A program made the position numbers and the translations under genes. From Urbifossiella sp046350095 (lineage in GTDB: Bacteria; Planctomycetota; Planctomycetia; Gemmatales; Gemmataceae): a stretch of DNA of 64,000 nucleotides. The notes under the pieces are model-generated. The model made no database searches, was not told the origin of the DNA, and saw only the letters and a list, made by a program, of their open reading frames with translations. The DNA is taken from positions 1 through 64,000 of the forward strand of contig JAXMBA010000002.1 in the NCBI GenBank assembly GCA_046350095.1, in the 5' to 3' direction. Shown piece by piece: positions 16,601 through 25,100 of the stretch; position 1 is the stretch's first letter, and the number at the start of each line of letters is the position of its first letter.

Positions 16601-18863
16601 GAGCGACGCGGGACTGGCTCCATTCGAGGGCTGCGATGGCCTGCTCACCCTTGCCCTGTGGGATACGCGGGTGGGCGACGCGGGACTCGCGCACTTCAAG
16701 GGTTCCATGAAACTGGAGAGACTGTACATGGGCCGCACGCAGGTCGGTGATGTGGGCCTGGCCCAGTTCAAGTCCATGCCTCTCAGGGGGTTGAGCATTG
16801 ATGCCACCGCGATTACCGACCTGACTCCTCTGGAAGGCCTGGCGGTGGAAGACTTCCGCCTGACGCCGAAGAACATCACCAAGGGCCTGAACACCCTCCG
16901 CGACATGAAGAGTCTCAACACAATCGCCGTCGACTTGGGACAAGACTTGCCGGCGGTGGAGTTTTGGCAGCGCTACGACAAGGGTGAGTTCGGCTTCGCT
17001 CCTCTCACCGACGCCGACGTGAAGCGGATCGCCGCGCTGCCGGCCGCCGAGCAGGTCGAAGAAGTCCGTAAGGAGCTGTTGCGCCGCAATCCCGGCTTCG
17101 ATGGCAAAGTAGGGCAGAAGATCGAGCAGGGCGTCGTCACCGAGCTGCGGATTAACACCGACAAGGTGACGGACATCTCTCCGATCCGGGTGTTCAATAC
17201 CCTGCGGGTGCTCAACCTCGGCGGTACGGCGACCGAAGGGCGGCCGAACGGCCGGCTGGCGGACCTGACGCCGCTGCGGGGAATGAGCCTGTCGGGCCTG
17301 ACGATGTTGTCGCTGGCGAACACGCGAATCGACGACACCGGCCTGTCGTACTTCAAGGACTGCAAGAACCTGGAGATCCTGTGGCTGAACTGCACGCCGG
17401 TGACGAACGCCGGCGTGGGACTCTTCAAGAGCTGTACGGCCCTCAAGTCCCTCACCCTGAACAACACGCGGGTCGACGACGCAGGGTTGGTCCATTTCAA
17501 GGACTGCAAGGGGTTGACCGGCGTCGATCTGGGCGGGCTGGCGATTACCGACACGGGGCTGGCCCACTTCAAGGACTGCAAAGACTTGACGCACCTCGTC
17601 CTGTACGAGACGCGGGTGACCAACGCGGGCCTCGCTCAATTCAAGGACTGTAAAGACCTGACTTTCCTCCACCTGAAACAGACAAGCATCGGCGACGCGG
17701 GGTTAGCCCACTTCAAGGACTGCAAGAAACTGACCTTGGTGGATCTGGCGGAGACCGAGATCACCGGCGCGGGCCTGGCTCACCTCAAGGACATGCCCCT
17801 GAAGGCATTATTGGTCTACGACACCGGCATCACCGACCTGACTCCTCTGCAAAGTATGCCGCTGGAAGACATCCGGCTGAGCCCGAAGAACATCACCAAG
17901 GGATTGGACATCCTCCGCGGGATGAAGAGCCTCAAAACCATCGGCATCAGTTGGGACCAATCCTGGCCGGCGGCGGAGTTCTGGGAGCGGTACGACAAGG
18001 GGGAGTTCATCCGGGCGATGCCCCCCGACCGCACCGCCGCCGAGTACGTGCTGTCCGTCGGGGGGACCGTCAAACTCAACAGCGACGAGAAGGAACTCAA
18101 AGTTGCGGCCGACCTGCCCAAGGCGGCATTCCGGCTGGCACAAGTCGCGTTCCGCGACAACGACCGGGTGACCGATGCGGGGCTGGCCGTCTTCGAGGGT
18201 TGCAAGGACGTGACCCGCCTCGACCTGTTCCGCACGCCGGTGGGCGACGCGGGTCTGGCGCACTTCCGGGGCTGCAAGAACCTGACGCACCTCGACCTGT
18301 GGGAGACCAAGGTGACCGACGCGGGGTTGGCTCACGTCAAGGGCTGCAAGAGCCTCGAGGTGCTCGCCCTGTCCGGCACGCCGGTGACTGACGCGGGGCT
18401 GGCCCATGTCAAGGACTGCCCGAAACTGGCGGTCCTCCATCTGGCCGGCACGCAAGTGGGCGACGCGGGGCTGACCCACCTCCGGGAACGGAAGAGCCTG
18501 ACACAACTCTTCCTCGACAGCACCCAGATCACCGACACTGGGCTGGCCGATCTTGGCGGGCTGGACCAGTTGACCGAACTGAACGTGGCCAACACCAAGG
18601 TGACGGCCAAGGGCGTAGAAGCGCTGGCGAAGGCGCTACCGAAGTGCAAGATCACCTGGGACGGCGGCACCGTCGGGGCGACGGCCGCGGCGATCGGGGC
18701 CGCACGCCGGGGGTCGGCGGCCGGCCTCCATGAAGTACCGCCGGGCGTGCACCCAGCGGACGCAATCGCGACTCTTCAAGCCACCCTTGCAATTCCGTTC
18801 TGGATGTCGCGGGTTCAAATCCCGTCAGTCACCCTCGCAAGTCCTGGAATTGTAGTGATTTAA
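13671..18863 (+). CDS. Ser/Thr protein kinase - TM - FGE-sulfatase domain - leucine-rich repeats
   Basis: A 1730-residue membrane kinase. The kinase domain is at about residues 112-385 (glycine loop GHGGFG, catalytic K145, HRD with D238, DFG at 257-259, APEQ). A TM helix lies at about 406-425. An extracytoplasmic FGE-sulfatase fold spans about 570-806 (GMEFVRVPKG, GNVWEWCDD, RGGSCYGDS); it lacks the paired catalytic cysteines of true formylglycine enzyme, so it is probably a sensor or binding module. Residues about 815-1665 are cysteine-type LRRs (DAGLAHFKDCKNLT), in which one long module occurs twice. GGAG lies five bases before the ATG. The LRRs end normally at KCKITWDGG, but the frame runs on about 65 residues through a tRNA-end repeat, so the native stop seems lost. 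Base composition in the LRR part is visibly less GC-rich than its neighbours. Confidence 0.9.
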   Translation: MPADPKRVKEVFLEAAGLRDEAVRSAFLDRSCGGDADLRGRVEALLRSHDPEGSFLGTPAAVVPDPDAAATRAFDPDPEHAATRTGGGSASPDDEIPLGFLAPATRPDSLGRIGHYEVLQVLGHGGFGIVFRAFDDVLHRVVAVKVLSPQMASTSPARKRFLREARTSGAIRHEHVVQVHEVGEEPLPYLVMEFIPGETLQQRLDRIGPIEPAEVVRIGRQIAEGLAAAHATDLIHRDIKPGNILLEGSQQKVKITDFGLARAADDASISQSGIIAGTPMYMAPEQALGHKLDQRADLFSLGSVLYQMASGRPPFRANGTLAVLKRVAEDTPRDIREIVPEVPQWLCNIIAKLHEKKPEDRFQTAREVADVLADCEAQLKANAKLKDFSRIPRGTPAPSRPRVRAAALVFGVVAVLLALVGMWVGPSVARYAANQGVLEIQPGEGLVSVIVLHNDEGVLDGNKLHAPATDWLGMKQIQTLTLPPGRYQLNVGTYPAGTDVSQWEVTTSGVFASSRGKVPVVQSSAIVTVGRGERLTLRPVMRTAPPTPLTPPQPPPGANQNPTPPTYTNGIGMEFVRVPKGKSWLGGGKDRPGDREVVIPADFYLGKYEVTQGEWEAVMGENPSYFSRNGDGKDAVKDLTDAELKRFPVESVSWEQCQLFVAKLNQREKETGWVYRLPTEVEWEYACRGGPMADKLDSAFDFYLARPTNTLLPGQANFGPEVGLNRTCSVGRYEANRLGLFDMHGNVWEWCDDTVKDDHGASARVPRGGSCYGDSTEQCRAVNRHVYPPSNRYADRGLRLARVPVGVASPEAKTPPLAVAPFTDADVKRITALPAEQQVEEVRKELMRRNPGFDGKVEHKIEDGVVTELRIVTDKVTDIAPIRAFNALRVLKCNGTWTGWPKGLLEDLTPLAGMKLANLTSLDLACTKVTDAGMVHFKDCNRLTDLVLECTKVGDAGVACFKDCKNLTRLNLAGTSVSDAGLAPFEGCDGLLTLALWDTRVGDAGLAHFKGSMKLERLYMGRTQVGDVGLAQFKSMPLRGLSIDATAITDLTPLEGLAVEDFRLTPKNITKGLNTLRDMKSLNTIAVDLGQDLPAVEFWQRYDKGEFGFAPLTDADVKRIAALPAAEQVEEVRKELLRRNPGFDGKVGQKIEQGVVTELRINTDKVTDISPIRVFNTLRVLNLGGTATEGRPNGRLADLTPLRGMSLSGLTMLSLANTRIDDTGLSYFKDCKNLEILWLNCTPVTNAGVGLFKSCTALKSLTLNNTRVDDAGLVHFKDCKGLTGVDLGGLAITDTGLAHFKDCKDLTHLVLYETRVTNAGLAQFKDCKDLTFLHLKQTSIGDAGLAHFKDCKKLTLVDLAETEITGAGLAHLKDMPLKALLVYDTGITDLTPLQSMPLEDIRLSPKNITKGLDILRGMKSLKTIGISWDQSWPAAEFWERYDKGEFIRAMPPDRTAAEYVLSVGGTVKLNSDEKELKVAADLPKAAFRLAQVAFRDNDRVTDAGLAVFEGCKDVTRLDLFRTPVGDAGLAHFRGCKNLTHLDLWETKVTDAGLAHVKGCKSLEVLALSGTPVTDAGLAHVKDCPKLAVLHLAGTQVGDAGLTHLRERKSLTQLFLDSTQITDTGLADLGGLDQLTELNVANTKVTAKGVEALAKALPKCKITWDGGTVGATAAAIGAARRGSAAGLHEVPPGVHPADAIATLQATLAIPFWMSRVQIPSVTLASPGIVVI
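18804..18835 (+). repeat. right copy of the tRNA 3'-end direct repeat, candidate attachment site
   Basis: All 32 bases are identical to positions 1-32 in the same orientation. The preceding bases do not fold into the 5' part of a tRNA (no GTGACTG acceptor strand), so only the 3' fragment is present. A distal 3'-tRNA fragment in direct orientation is the geometry left by integration of a genetic element into a tRNA gene. It lies inside the reading frame of the large kinase. Confidence 0.6.
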
Positions 18864-18891
18864 GCAGGCGAGACGATCGAGCAACTATACT

Positions 18892-18935
18892 ACCGACCCG
18901 AGTCTGCGGAACTTGCTCCCGAGACTCGGGTCGGT
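18892..18935. terminator. strong bidirectional hairpin
   Basis: A perfect 14-bp inverted repeat (ACCGACCCGAGTCT / AGACTCGGGTCGGT) with a 16-base loop is followed by TTCTC. It sits between the convergent kinase gene (stop 18863) and the minus-strand LTxxQ gene (stop 19096) and can serve both. Confidence 0.7.
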
Positions 18936-19095
18936 TTCTCCGTCCAGGGGTGTCTGCCCGGCGCCCGGGCCGAACAGCCCCTCGCCGCCGGCCACGGATT
19001 TCTCGACTCGCCTCGCCCGGAGTCTACTCACACCCGCCCCCATTCGGTGGGGGCGGGCTACCGGAAATCCCGATCGCAACCAGCAACACCACGGG

Positions 19096-21522
19096 TTAGA
19101 AAATACCCCCGGGTCCGCCGCCGAACCCGCCGCCGGGGGCGAATCCGCCGCCGGGGCCGAAGGGGCTGCCGAAGCGGCCGGGGAGGGTCTTCCGCAGGCC
19201 CGGCACCGGCTCCCCGGTCATCTCCCGCCACTTCGCCCGCTGCGCGTCGGTGAGGACCGCCATCATCCGCTCGTCGGCCACGTCCCGCAGGCGCAGGCCG
19301 AGCGGCTGGTCGGCGGTGTCGGCCCGGTGGGTCGTCACCAGCGCCTGCAGCCGCTCAGCGTCGTCGCCGATGGCCGCGAGCCGCGCCGTCTGCTCCGCGG
19401 TCAGCCCGAGCGTCTTCGCCACCTCTTCGGCGGTGATCGCGAGTTCGAGGTTGCTCGCAGCCCGGACCTGATGAGCGACCTGCGGGAGCCGCTTCTTCTG
19501 CTCCGCCGTCAGCACCTTCGTCGCGGCCTGCTCGAACTCCTCGATAGCCGCCGTCAGGGTCTTCGTTACGGCCTCGAAATCGGGCGCGGGTCCACCTCCC
19601 CCACCGAACGGCGGGCGTACCTCGCTCACGGTCTTCTGGTACTTCTCGGCGGCCGTCTGGATCGCCCGGGTCTGCTCCGGGGTCAGCCCGAGTGCCGCGG
19701 TCGTCACCGAGTCGCGCCCGATCAGGATCCCAAGGGTCTGCGTGGCCCGCGGCAGGGCCGTGGCCACGGGGGCCGGCGTGTAGGGAGCGCCGAGCATCTT
19801 GGTGATCGCGGCTTTCTGCTCGGCCGTCAGCACCTGCGCCGGGGCGTTGCCGTCGAAGAGCGACTTCTTCTGCTCGGCCGTCAGCTTGATCGCCTCGGCC
19901 ACGCCGGGGTAGGCGACGGCCGACGGGACCGTCGTGCTGATTCCTCGGCCCGCCCGTGCGGTCGCGGCGGTGCGCTCGCGGGCCTGGAGCATGATCTCGC
20001 GGAACCGCTTCGCCTGGTCGGCGGTGAGCAACTTCTTCAGCCCGGCCTCGACGGCCGCGGACCGGTCGGCGTAGGACTTCTCGAACCCGTCAGGGTCGGA
20101 GAACAGGGGCCGCGTCGTCTTGAGCAACTCCACCCGGATCTCCTCCGCCTGCTTCACCTGCTCCGGGGTGAGCTTCAACTCGGCGTGGAGCGCCTTGTCG
20201 CGCCCGAGTTGCGTGAACTCGGTCGTGTACTTGCCGAACGTCGCGGCACGCATCTGCTCGACGTTGAGCCCCGTATTCCGGAGCGAATCGAGGGCCGTGC
20301 TCCCCGTGAACGGGGCGCCGAACGTCTCGCGGACCTTCGCGGTCTGGGCGGTGGTGAGGACGCCCTCGGCCTTGGCCCGGCGGGCAGCGGCGAGCGCCTT
20401 CACCTTCGCGTCGATCGCCTCGACCGGCCCGCCGGCCTCGAACACCTTCGCCGCGTCGCCCCGGAACGCCGCCCAGATACCGTCGATCGCCGTCACCTGC
20501 TCGGCCGTGATGTCGAACTCCTTCGCCGTGGCCGCGGTCTTGTAGAAGTCCTCGACGTGCGACTCGGCGGTCACGGTCCCGAACCCTTCGAACCCGCGGC
20601 CGGTCTGACGATCGATCTGCTTCAGGCGAGTCGCCTGCGCCGGCTGGAGGGTCGCGGCGAGCACCTTCTCGGTCTCGGCGAGCAGGGCGGTGCCGACGGC
20701 GACCGCCTCCTTCGGGCTCAGGTCGGCGGTGCGGCCGGCGCTGAACTTCGTCCACTTCTCGCGGACGGCGGCAATCGCCGTGGCCTGATCTTCCGTGATG
20801 GCCGCGTCCGCCCGGACATCCTTGGCCCCGAGCAGGCTGATCTCCCGCGGCTGGGTCGGGATGGCGTTCAGCCGCGCGTCGCTCTTGGCGACCCACCGCG
20901 CCTCCAGAACCGGCCCGAGGAACTCCTTCACGCTCGCCTGCTGCTCGGGCGTGAGCGTGAACCCGCCGAACGTGCCGCCCCCGGCCTTTCCACCAATGCC
21001 CTTGCCCAGCGGGTCGGTGAGCGTCTTCTGCTGGGCGTCGGTCAGCTTGATCACGCCCGCGAGTTCAGGGTAGCTTTTCAGCATCGCCGCCGTCACCCGC
21101 GGCGAGAAGCTGACGGGAACGCCGGCCTTGGTCTTCACGCCGAACGCCGGCCCCGAGACCACGCGCTGGGCGCCGATCTGCACGGCGCGCTTGTACTGGG
21201 CCTCGGTCAGCGTCTTCTTCAGCGCCGCGTCTGTGGCGGCGACCCGGGCGGCGGCGTCGGCCTTCGCGGGGGCGGTCGTGTACACCTCGTCCCACACCGC
21301 CTGCCGGCGGGCGACGAGCGCCTTCACCTGCTCGTCGGACAGCTTCAGTTCGGCGACCAGGGCCGGGTCGTCGATCCCGTTCAGGACGAGGACCGCGAGC
21401 GGGGTCGGGGTCTGGGCCTTGGCCGTCGGGAACTCGAAGCCCCCGGGCTGGGTTCGGGCCTGGCTCGTCACCAGCAGGGCGAACCCCGCGGCGAAAAGGA
21501 GGGCGGCGCGGACGCGGATCAT
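19096..21522 (-). CDS. secreted protein rich in LTxxQ-type helical motifs
   Basis: An 808-residue exported protein with a signal peptide (residues about 1-24, ending near SQA). The rest is predicted helical with many copies of an L-[TS]-x-E-Q motif (LKLSDEQVKAL, LTPEQQASVKEFLG, LKLTPEQVKQAEEI, LTAEQKKSLFDG, LTDAQRAKWREMTGEPVPG). Such motifs define the Spy/CpxP-like periplasmic group and recur in planctomycete secreted proteins. The C-terminus is a Gly/Pro-rich tail. Periplasmic stress sensing or chaperoning is a guess. GAGG lies seven bases before the ATG. It is the third gene of an operon behind an ECF sigma factor and a kinase. Confidence 0.75.
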   Translation of the reverse strand: MIRVRAALLFAAGFALLVTSQARTQPGGFEFPTAKAQTPTPLAVLVLNGIDDPALVAELKLSDEQVKALVARRQAVWDEVYTTAPAKADAAARVAATDAALKKTLTEAQYKRAVQIGAQRVVSGPAFGVKTKAGVPVSFSPRVTAAMLKSYPELAGVIKLTDAQQKTLTDPLGKGIGGKAGGGTFGGFTLTPEQQASVKEFLGPVLEARWVAKSDARLNAIPTQPREISLLGAKDVRADAAITEDQATAIAAVREKWTKFSAGRTADLSPKEAVAVGTALLAETEKVLAATLQPAQATRLKQIDRQTGRGFEGFGTVTAESHVEDFYKTAATAKEFDITAEQVTAIDGIWAAFRGDAAKVFEAGGPVEAIDAKVKALAAARRAKAEGVLTTAQTAKVRETFGAPFTGSTALDSLRNTGLNVEQMRAATFGKYTTEFTQLGRDKALHAELKLTPEQVKQAEEIRVELLKTTRPLFSDPDGFEKSYADRSAAVEAGLKKLLTADQAKRFREIMLQARERTAATARAGRGISTTVPSAVAYPGVAEAIKLTAEQKKSLFDGNAPAQVLTAEQKAAITKMLGAPYTPAPVATALPRATQTLGILIGRDSVTTAALGLTPEQTRAIQTAAEKYQKTVSEVRPPFGGGGGPAPDFEAVTKTLTAAIEEFEQAATKVLTAEQKKRLPQVAHQVRAASNLELAITAEEVAKTLGLTAEQTARLAAIGDDAERLQALVTTHRADTADQPLGLRLRDVADERMMAVLTDAQRAKWREMTGEPVPGLRKTLPGRFGSPFGPGGGFAPGGGFGGGPGGIF

Positions 21523-21596
21523 GGGCAACCTCGAAGAGGAGGAACGGACCCGGCCGCACGACGGGCGCGGCCGCACACACCAACCACCCGCGCGGG

Positions 21597-22151
21597 CTAC
21601 TCGAGTAGCCCGCGGAGTTCCTGCCGGAGCCGCTTCAGCACCCGGCTCTTGGCCAGCACGACGGCGTTCACCGTCAGCCCGAGTTCGGCCGCGGCGTCGG
21701 CGGGCGGGAGGCCGTCGATCACCTGCCGGCGGAAGGCGGCCCACGTGGCCGGGGCGAAGTCGCCCTCGACGACCCGCATCGCCCGGGCGGCGTGGTACTC
21801 GTCGTGTTCCCGGTCCCACAAACGGGACGCGGCGCTGTCCTCGGAAGCGAGGGCGTCGAGGTCCACGGCCGGGTTCGACCGGCGGGTGCGGAAGTACTTC
21901 CGGGCCTGGAGGACGACCACGCCGCGGAGCCACGCCCGGAACGCCCCCGGCCCGCGGTGTTCGAACTCCGCGACCCGGCGGACGACGACGATCAGCACCT
22001 CCTGCACCACGTCGTCGCGGTCGGTCGGCGGCACCCCGGTCCGGGCGAGCCAGCCGCGCAGGAGCGGGCCGTACCCGTCCACCAGCCGGGCCCAATCCGG
22101 GTCGGACGGGGCGGAGGCGAGTCGGCCGAGCCAGGTGAGCGAGGTTTCCAT
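21597..22151 (-). CDS. ECF-type RNA polymerase sigma factor
   Basis: A 184-residue sigma-70 family protein. Region 2 is at about residues 20-85 (YGPLLRGWLARTGVPPTDRD, DVVQEVLIVVVRRVAEFEHR, FRAWLRGVVVLQARKYFR) and region 4 at about 125-180 (ATWAAFRRQVIDGLPPADAA, NAVVLAKSRVLKRLRQEL). It starts seven bases after the stop of the upstream kinase gene, so the two are co-transcribed. The kinase carries an N-terminal zinc-finger-like motif of the anti-sigma type, which makes it a candidate regulator of this factor. Confidence 0.9.
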   Translation of the reverse strand: METSLTWLGRLASAPSDPDWARLVDGYGPLLRGWLARTGVPPTDRDDVVQEVLIVVVRRVAEFEHRGPGAFRAWLRGVVVLQARKYFRTRRSNPAVDLDALASEDSAASRLWDREHDEYHAARAMRVVEGDFAPATWAAFRRQVIDGLPPADAAAELGLTVNAVVLAKSRVLKRLRQELRGLLE

Positions 22152-22158
22152 GGGTCGC

Positions 22159-25100
22159 TCACGGCCCCGGGGGAGTCGGAACGCGGACCACCCGCAGGCC
22201 GGCGTCGATGGCGAACAGCATCACCCGGCCGTCGGCCGATGCGGCCATGCGCCCAATCGTGCCGCCCGGCCGGTAGTCGGCGAATGCGGCCCCGGTGGCG
22301 GTGGCCACGAACCGCACGGCCGAGCGACTGTCGCCGCGGTAGCCCACCACCCGGCCGCCGAGCAGGTACTCGCTGAAGTCGGTTGGCCACGGGGACGGGA
22401 CCGGCACTGCCCGCACCGGCTCGCCGGTGGCGACGGCCCAGCGGCCGATCATGCCCGCCCCGCCGTCCCCGACGTAGTCGGCGACCAGCTCCCGGCCGTC
22501 GGCCGAGAAGGCGTTGCCGCAGCCCAGCGCCCCGGCCACGTCGATCGTCCGCACCAGCTTCCCGGTGGCCGCGTCCCACAGCCGGATCGCGCTGGCCGCC
22601 GGGGTGGTGTCGGTGGTCGCCAGCAGCGTGCCGTCGGGCGAGAAGCGCGGGGCCATGCCCAGGATCGAGCCGGGGTGGAGCGGATTCAGCCGGAACCGTT
22701 CGGCGCCCGTGGTCAGGTCGCGGACCACGATCCGGTGGCGGCCGTACCCGCCGGCGCCGTCGAGGAGCCACAACGCGGCCGCGGACCCGCCGGCTGGTAG
22801 GGGAGCGAATGTGGAGTTCACCGGCACCTCGAACAGGTCGGCCCGCTTCACCCCGGTCGCACGGTCGTGCCGGCCGAGTCGCAGGTCGTCGGACACGAGC
22901 AGGTCGCGGCTGCCGGGGATGAAGTGGGCGCACACCAATTCCCCGGCCGGCATGGGGCAGCGGCCCGTCTCCTTCCCCGTCGCGGTGTCGAAGATCACGG
23001 CCTCACGCTTGCCGCCGGCGGTTGTGAACGCCAGGAACTCGGCGCCGTCGGGCGACACAGCCGACCACCCGGTCGGGGCGAACGGGATGCGGTGAAGTTC
23101 CGCGGCCGCGCCGACGGCCGCCGGGACCGGCGCGGCCGCCGGGGGCAACTCCCACACGAACACCCGGCCGTCGTTCCCGCCGGCCGCCGCCCGCCGCCCG
23201 TCGGCCGACACCGCGGGGGTCACGGAGTCCAGCCCGTCGCCCACGAGCCGGAAAAGCCGGCGGTCGGCCACGACGTCCCACACCCGCACGGCTGCGGTGT
23301 GTGCGGCGAGGAGGAGCCGGCCGTCCGGGGCGGTCGTCAGGTGGGTGCCCGCCGGGCCGCGGCTCTCTGTGGTCGTGAGAGTCCGGTCGAGTTGCCAGGT
23401 GCCACGGGCATACGCCCGTACCACGCCGTCCCACCCGGCCGTCAGTACGTGACTGCCGTCCGGCGTGAACGCGATGGTCGTCTGCCCACCGAGGGCGGTG
23501 ACGCGGTGGACCCGCCGGCCAGTCGCCACCTCAGACACCACGAACCCGTCGTCGCCGGTAACCGCCAGAAGCTTCCCGTCCGGCGACCATGCGACTGAGT
23601 ACGCCGGCGTCGATTCGACAGCCGTGAAGGCCCGCACCAGCTTCCGGCCGGCGACGTCCCACAGCCGGACCATGCCGTTGAGGGCGACGGTGGCCGCCGT
23701 CGTGCCGTCCGGGCTGGGTGCGACTGTACACAGGTGCTCGGTGGCGGGATGTTCCGGGAATCCTTCGACCTCCTTCCCGGAGGTGGTGTCCCAGGCGCGG
23801 AGGCGGAACGGCGGTCGGTCGGCGTGCGCGATCGACAGTAGCAGCTTTCCGCCATCGACGAGGGCGATCGAGAGCAGCCGCACGCCGTGGGCGAACGCCC
23901 CATGCTCCCTCCCGCCGTCCACGTCCCAGACGCGGACGAACCCGTCGAAGCCGGCCGAGTACAGCGTCTTCCCGTCCGGGGCGAACTTCACCTCGCGGAC
24001 GGTCTTGTGGTGCCCGGCGAACACGCGGAAGGGACGCACGTCGGTCGTCGCAACCAGCGGTGCGACGGGCGCGGCGGTCGGCGGAACCGGCGCCGCGGCC
24101 GGGGCGCGGCGGATCGTGGCGACGACGGCGCCGGCCCGCCGCAGCACCAGTGGCGTGCCGTCCGGTAGGTCGAGTGTCAGGTCGCCGCCGTCGGGCGCGA
24201 GGCGGGCGTTCTTCGCGTCCAGCTCCCACGTCTTCTTGGTCTTCGCGTCCACGATGCGGATCACCTCGCCGTTCCGCCGCATCGTCACTTCCACGTCCGG
24301 GTCGTCCGTCTCAACCGTGATGACCTCGTTGCCGCGCCGGACCTCGTAGGCGACCACCCCCACCGCAACGCCGGCCAGCGCGAGGATGCCGACCGCGACC
24401 GCCGTCATGACGCGCCGCCGGGGTCGCCGGGGCAGTTCGGGGACTTCCCCGCGGGCGAACGGCTCCAGCGCCTCCGCGACCTCGGCGGCGCTCGGGAAGC
24501 GGTCCTCCGGCCGGCGGGCCATCATGCGCGCCACCACGGCCGCGAGCGCGGGCGGCACCCCCGTGAGTGGATCGGCGGTTGCCGTCCGGTGAGCGTCGAG
24601 CTTCTTCAGGACCGACCCGCCGGGGAACGGGACGCGGCCGGACAGCAGGTGGTACAGGGTGCAACCGAGGCCGTACACGTCGGCCCGGGCGTCGGCCGTG
24701 TGGGCGTCGTCGGCCTGTTCGGGGGCGATGTAGTCGGGCGTCCCCATGACGACGTTGTCGCCGGTCAGCCCGGCCGGCCGGTCGTCGTCGGTGACGAGGC
24801 CGAAGTCGAGCACCTTCGTGACGCCGTCCGGGGTGCGGATCAGGTTGGACGGCTTCACGTCCCGGTGGACGAGGCCGGCGGCATGGGCGTGGGCCAGCCC
24901 GCGGGCCGCGTCCCGGGCGACCCGGCAGGCGTCGGCGACCGAGAGCGGGCCGCCGCTCACCACCTCGGAGAGCGGCTCGCCGGGCACGAACTCCATCACC
25001 AGCAGGCATGCCCCGGCGGCCTCCTCGGCGTCGAACGCGGCCACGATGTTCGGGTGGTGGAGGCGGGCCGCCGCCCGCACCTCGCGGACGAACCGCTCGG

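Noticed and set aside
18740..18835. Complete tRNA gene ending at the right repeat
   Set aside because: The preceding bases contain no matching acceptor 5' strand, D-arm or anticodon arm; only the 3' end is present.
18913..22800. Plus-strand open frame of about 1295 codons antisense to the LTxxQ protein, the sigma factor and part of the kinase gene
   Set aside because: Low-complexity Arg/Gly/Pro/Leu composition typical of the complement of GC-rich genes; the minus-strand genes have recognisable domains and ribosome-binding sites.
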